This document shows positions 35,538 to 37,727 of a stretch of 37,727 bases of DNA, in pieces. The stretch comes from an uncultured Clostridia bacterium (GTDB lineage Bacteria > Bacillota > Clostridia > TANB77 > CAG-508): contig CANPZY010000015.1 in NCBI GenBank assembly GCA_947588945.1, positions 1-37,727 on the forward strand. The letters run 5' to 3'. A program made the position numbers and the translations under genes. The notes below the pieces were generated by a model. It was given only the letters and a program-made list of their open reading frames with translations. It made no database searches and was not told the DNA's origin. Positions within the stretch are counted from its first letter, which is position 1; each line of letters starts with the position of its first letter.

Positions 35538-36503
35538 ATGGAAAAGAATGTTTTAGTAACTGGAGCAGCAGGTTTTATAGGTTCAAACTTTGTGGAATAT
35601 TTTAAAAAGAAATATCCAGAATATAACATTATAGTATTAGACAAGCTGTCTTATGCTGGAAACATGGAAAATCTAAAATATGTAATAGATAAAATAGAAT
35701 TTATAAAAGGTGATATTTGTGACTATAATCTTGTTAAAGAGATATTTCAAAAATATAACATTAATGGAGTTATTCATTTTGCAGCAGAATCACATGTAGA
35801 TAATAGCATAAAAAATCCATTTATATTCACTCAAACTAATGTTATAGGAACACATACTTTATTAGAAGTTGCAAGACAAGTTTGGGGAGAGGGTAGCCCA
35901 AATAAATTTGTACACATTTCTACAGATGAAGTTTATGGCACGCTAGGAAAAGATGGATATTTTACTGAAAAATCTCCTATACAACCTAATAGTCCATATT
36001 CAGCTTCAAAAGCAAGTTCTGATTTAATTGCAAGATCATATTTTGAAACTTATAAAATGAATGTAAGCATAACAAATTGTTCAAATAATTATGGACCATA
36101 TCAACATAATGAAAAGCTAATTCCACACATGATAAAACTAGCATTAAATGATGAAAAGCTTCCTGTATATGGTACAGGGCAAAACATTAGAGATTGGTTA
36201 TATGTAAAAGACCATTGTGTAGCTATAGACTTAGTTTTTCATAAAGGAAGAGCAGGCGAAAGATATAACATAGGAGGTCATAATGAAAGAAGGAATATAG
36301 ATATTGTAGAACTAATTTTAAAACATTTACAAAAACCAAAAAGTCTAATCGAATTTGTAGAGGATAGAAAGGGGCATGATTATAGATATGCAATAGATCC
36401 AACAAAAATAAAAACGGAGTTAGGTTGGGAACCAGAAACAACATTCGAGGTTGGAATAATTGAAACAATAAATTGGTATTTAAGTCATCAAGAATATTTA
36501 TGA
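35538..36503 (+). CDS. rfbB: dTDP-glucose 4,6-dehydratase
   Basis: It converts dTDP-glucose to dTDP-4-keto-6-deoxyglucose with bound NAD. The 321-residue SDR protein has VLVTGAAGFIGSNFVEYF, VIHFAAESHVDNSIKNP, VHISTDEVYGTLG (catalytic Asp-Glu pair), the YSASKASSDLIARSYFETY motif with Y-xxx-K, and NNYGPYQHNEKLIPHMI. The end (ETTFEVGIIETINWYLSHQEYL) is typical. It is slightly short for RmlB. AAGGAG precedes the ATG. It is the last recognisable cluster gene; no terminator is visible between it and the HNH gene. Confidence 0.94.
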   Translation: MEKNVLVTGAAGFIGSNFVEYFKKKYPEYNIIVLDKLSYAGNMENLKYVIDKIEFIKGDICDYNLVKEIFQKYNINGVIHFAAESHVDNSIKNPFIFTQTNVIGTHTLLEVARQVWGEGSPNKFVHISTDEVYGTLGKDGYFTEKSPIQPNSPYSASKASSDLIARSYFETYKMNVSITNCSNNYGPYQHNEKLIPHMIKLALNDEKLPVYGTGQNIRDWLYVKDHCVAIDLVFHKGRAGERYNIGGHNERRNIDIVELILKHLQKPKSLIEFVEDRKGHDYRYAIDPTKIKTELGWEPETTFEVGIIETINWYLSHQEYL

Positions 36504-36522
36504 TTTTATAAGGTATTAGAAA

Positions 36523-37503
36523 ATGGAGAATAATTTTTATAATCTTTTTAAAAAAGTAATAAGAGAATGCAATTATACGAATACATATAAAATGGCATGG
36601 GCTAAGGCACTTGTAGAAATTTCTCTTGAAGAAGAGAATAATGCAGATACTGTAAAGATAGATTTGAAAAGTATAGCTAATAAATTTATAAAATATTATT
36701 GGAATCAAACTATATTTTTTGATTTGATACAAGGAAGTAATTTAGTAGAGACACCACTAATATTACAATATGTAAAAAAACTAATAAATGACTATTATTC
36801 TTTTATAAAAATAAGAAAACCAGATAGATTTGAAAGAATAGAAGAATATATAAAAGTTAATATAAGTAAAGAGTATAATGAATGCTTAGAAAATACTATA
36901 AAAACATTAAAAGTAGATGTTAGTTGGAGATTCACTTACATCAATGGAGAAAGGCACGATGAAATATATAAATATAATAAAGGTGATGACAAAATAGAGA
37001 TACTAGCATCAAATTTAAATATACTAAAGGAAAATTACGAAGATTTATTTGATTTAATTAATTATCGATGGGGACTAATATTGGAGACTTTTAATAGTTC
37101 ACCAAGAATCAATAAAAAAGTAAAAATAATAGATGAACAAGAAGTAAAAAGAAATTCATTATCAAAGTTCAAAGAATATTTAGATATAGAAAATCCAGAA
37201 AGAATATGCTTTATATGTGGAAAGCGTATAGATAATCAAGAATTAAGCATAGATCATGTTATTCCTTGGTCATATTTATATTCAGATGATTTATGGAATT
37301 TAGTATATGTTCACAAATCATGCAATTCAAGTAAAAGTAATGTTATTCCTTCGGAAGAAGATATACGAAAATTGAAGGATAGAAATAAGAGTTTAATAAA
37401 AAAGTTAAGAGAAAAAGATATACATGGTAAAATTGTAAATGAATTAAATTTGGCTATTCAAAAGGATTATGAATATAAGTTTTGGATAGGATGTAAGAGT
37501 TAA
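36523..37503 (+). CDS. HNH endonuclease domain protein
   Basis: This 326-residue protein has an uncharacterised helical N-terminal part (about residues 1-200) and a C-terminal HNH nuclease domain. Its elements are C229-xx-C232, the LSIDHVIPWS motif (D244, H245), N259 and H264-KSC-N268, followed by KSNVIPSEEDIRKL. The two CxxC-like pairs would bind a structural zinc. It is 20 bases after rfbB but does not belong to sugar metabolism. Its neighbour is a tRNA-derived attachment site, so it is probably cargo of an integrated element, for example a restriction or anti-phage nuclease. The ribosome site (AAGG) is weak. Confidence 0.8.
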   Translation: MENNFYNLFKKVIRECNYTNTYKMAWAKALVEISLEEENNADTVKIDLKSIANKFIKYYWNQTIFFDLIQGSNLVETPLILQYVKKLINDYYSFIKIRKPDRFERIEEYIKVNISKEYNECLENTIKTLKVDVSWRFTYINGERHDEIYKYNKGDDKIEILASNLNILKENYEDLFDLINYRWGLILETFNSSPRINKKVKIIDEQEVKRNSLSKFKEYLDIENPERICFICGKRIDNQELSIDHVIPWSYLYSDDLWNLVYVHKSCNSSKSNVIPSEEDIRKLKDRNKSLIKKLREKDIHGKIVNELNLAIQKDYEYKFWIGCKS

Positions 37504-37574
37504 AATAATAATTATTGGGGGGCAAGTATTATGATAGTATACGAAGAAATTTCCTAAAAATTATTTATTAAGCC

Positions 37575-37620
37575 GCTCATAACCCGAAGGTCGATGGTTC
37601 GAGTCCATCCTCCGCAACCA
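37575..37620 (+). other. 3' half of initiator tRNA-Met, likely attachment site
   Basis: From the anticodon loop (CTCATAA) through the T arm to CCGCAACCA the sequence matches an initiator tRNA-Met, but the 5' half is absent. It differs from the complete tRNA at 17990-18065 at four positions, two of them a compensating T-stem pair, so it comes from a different gene copy. Breaking at the anticodon loop and keeping the 3' end is how tyrosine integrases mark a tRNA attachment site. Confidence 0.75.
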
Positions 37621-37631
37621 ATAATTTTACT

Positions 37632-37663
37632 AGAGTCGCAAGAGATTGTAGACTCTTATTTTT
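37632..37663 (+). terminator. Terminator after the tRNA fragment
   Basis: AGAGTC-g-CAA-GAGA-TTG-ta-GACTCT followed by TTATTTTTTT. It has a GNRA-type loop and lies between the tRNA fragment and the convergent partial frame. Confidence 0.75.
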
Positions 37664-37681
37664 TTGACTAAAAATCTATTT

Positions 37682-37727
37682 TTACAAAAATGGGGACAAT
37701 TTGGGGACAGTCCCTACATTTTTATGC
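37682..37727 (-). CDS. Probable integrase C-terminus (partial, runs off the window)
   Basis: The minus strand reads HKNVGTVPKLSPFL and a stop. From memory, GTVPKLSP-like tails occur at the ends of some clostridial tyrosine integrases that target tRNA genes. The position next to a tRNA 3' fragment fits. Fourteen residues are too few to be sure. Confidence 0.35.
   Translation of the reverse strand, partial: HKNVGTVPKLSPFL

Noticed and set aside
17990..37620. The complete initiator tRNA and the fragment at 37575 as the two ends of one integrated element
   Set aside because: They are in opposite orientation and differ at four of 46 positions, including a compensated stem pair. Attachment ends of one element should be direct repeats and nearly identical.

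Overview
The window is strongly AT-rich and carries Firmicutes-type signals: GGAGG-like ribosome sites, TTGACA/TATAAT promoters and hairpin plus T-run terminators. The gene set includes a VanW protein, a DUF5711-CvpA-LCP run, an SLBB-HhH ComEA-like protein, a DacF-type carboxypeptidase and ChW-repeat proteins ('clostridial hydrophobic W'). Together these suggest a very low-GC Clostridia lineage, perhaps an uncultured gut bacterium. Standard code fits throughout. Species cannot be named from the sequence.

Layout. 1-2 kb: a toxin-antitoxin pair (Phd/YefM antitoxin; YoeB/Txe toxin broken by a one-base frameshift) and a PD-(D/E)XK nuclease-like gene. 2-6.4 kb: a membrane-anchored protein of five DUF6440-like repeats, a VanW/G5 envelope protein and an M18 aminopeptidase. 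6.4-10 kb: a GldA-GldF-GldG type ABC exporter whose ATPase has an unusual lysine-rich tail. 10-18 kb: envelope housekeeping genes (DUF5711, CvpA, LytR-CpsA-Psr, D-Ala-D-Ala carboxypeptidase, ComEA-like protein, a large PTPS-related membrane protein) and an initiator tRNA-Met.

18.4-26.2 kb is the most interesting part. One complete gene has a good promoter, a ribosome site and a signal peptide. It encodes a secreted protein with three ChW repeats followed by a beta-helix-like region. Two related reading frames lie downstream in the opposite orientation, and both lack a start codon, ribosome site and signal peptide. All three begin at the same codons, at a shared 13-bp core (ACAGTGCACATGT). The core is in frame in all three copies and inverted in the two silent ones. 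Both silent copies also carry an identical 27-bp element exactly 62 bp upstream of the core. A complete tyrosine recombinase gene lies just outside the array. I infer a shufflon-like inversion locus that swaps alternative secreted ectodomains behind one signal peptide. The organisation resembles the vsa locus of Mycoplasma pulmonis, but the proteins are unrelated clostridial ChW/beta-helix proteins.

26.2-36.5 kb is a surface polysaccharide cluster, all on the + strand: DUF4422 protein, Wzy/ligase-like polymerase, GT2 glycosyltransferase, a putative further transferase, a Wzx flippase disrupted by a 4-bp TAGT duplication, UDP-galactopyranose mutase, and rfbD-rfbA-rfbC-rfbB. It predicts a glycan containing rhamnose and galactofuranose, with export probably off in this genome copy. 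36.5-37.7 kb looks like a mobile-element boundary: an HNH endonuclease gene, a 3' half of an initiator tRNA-Met that looks like an attachment site, and a probable integrase C-terminus running off the window.
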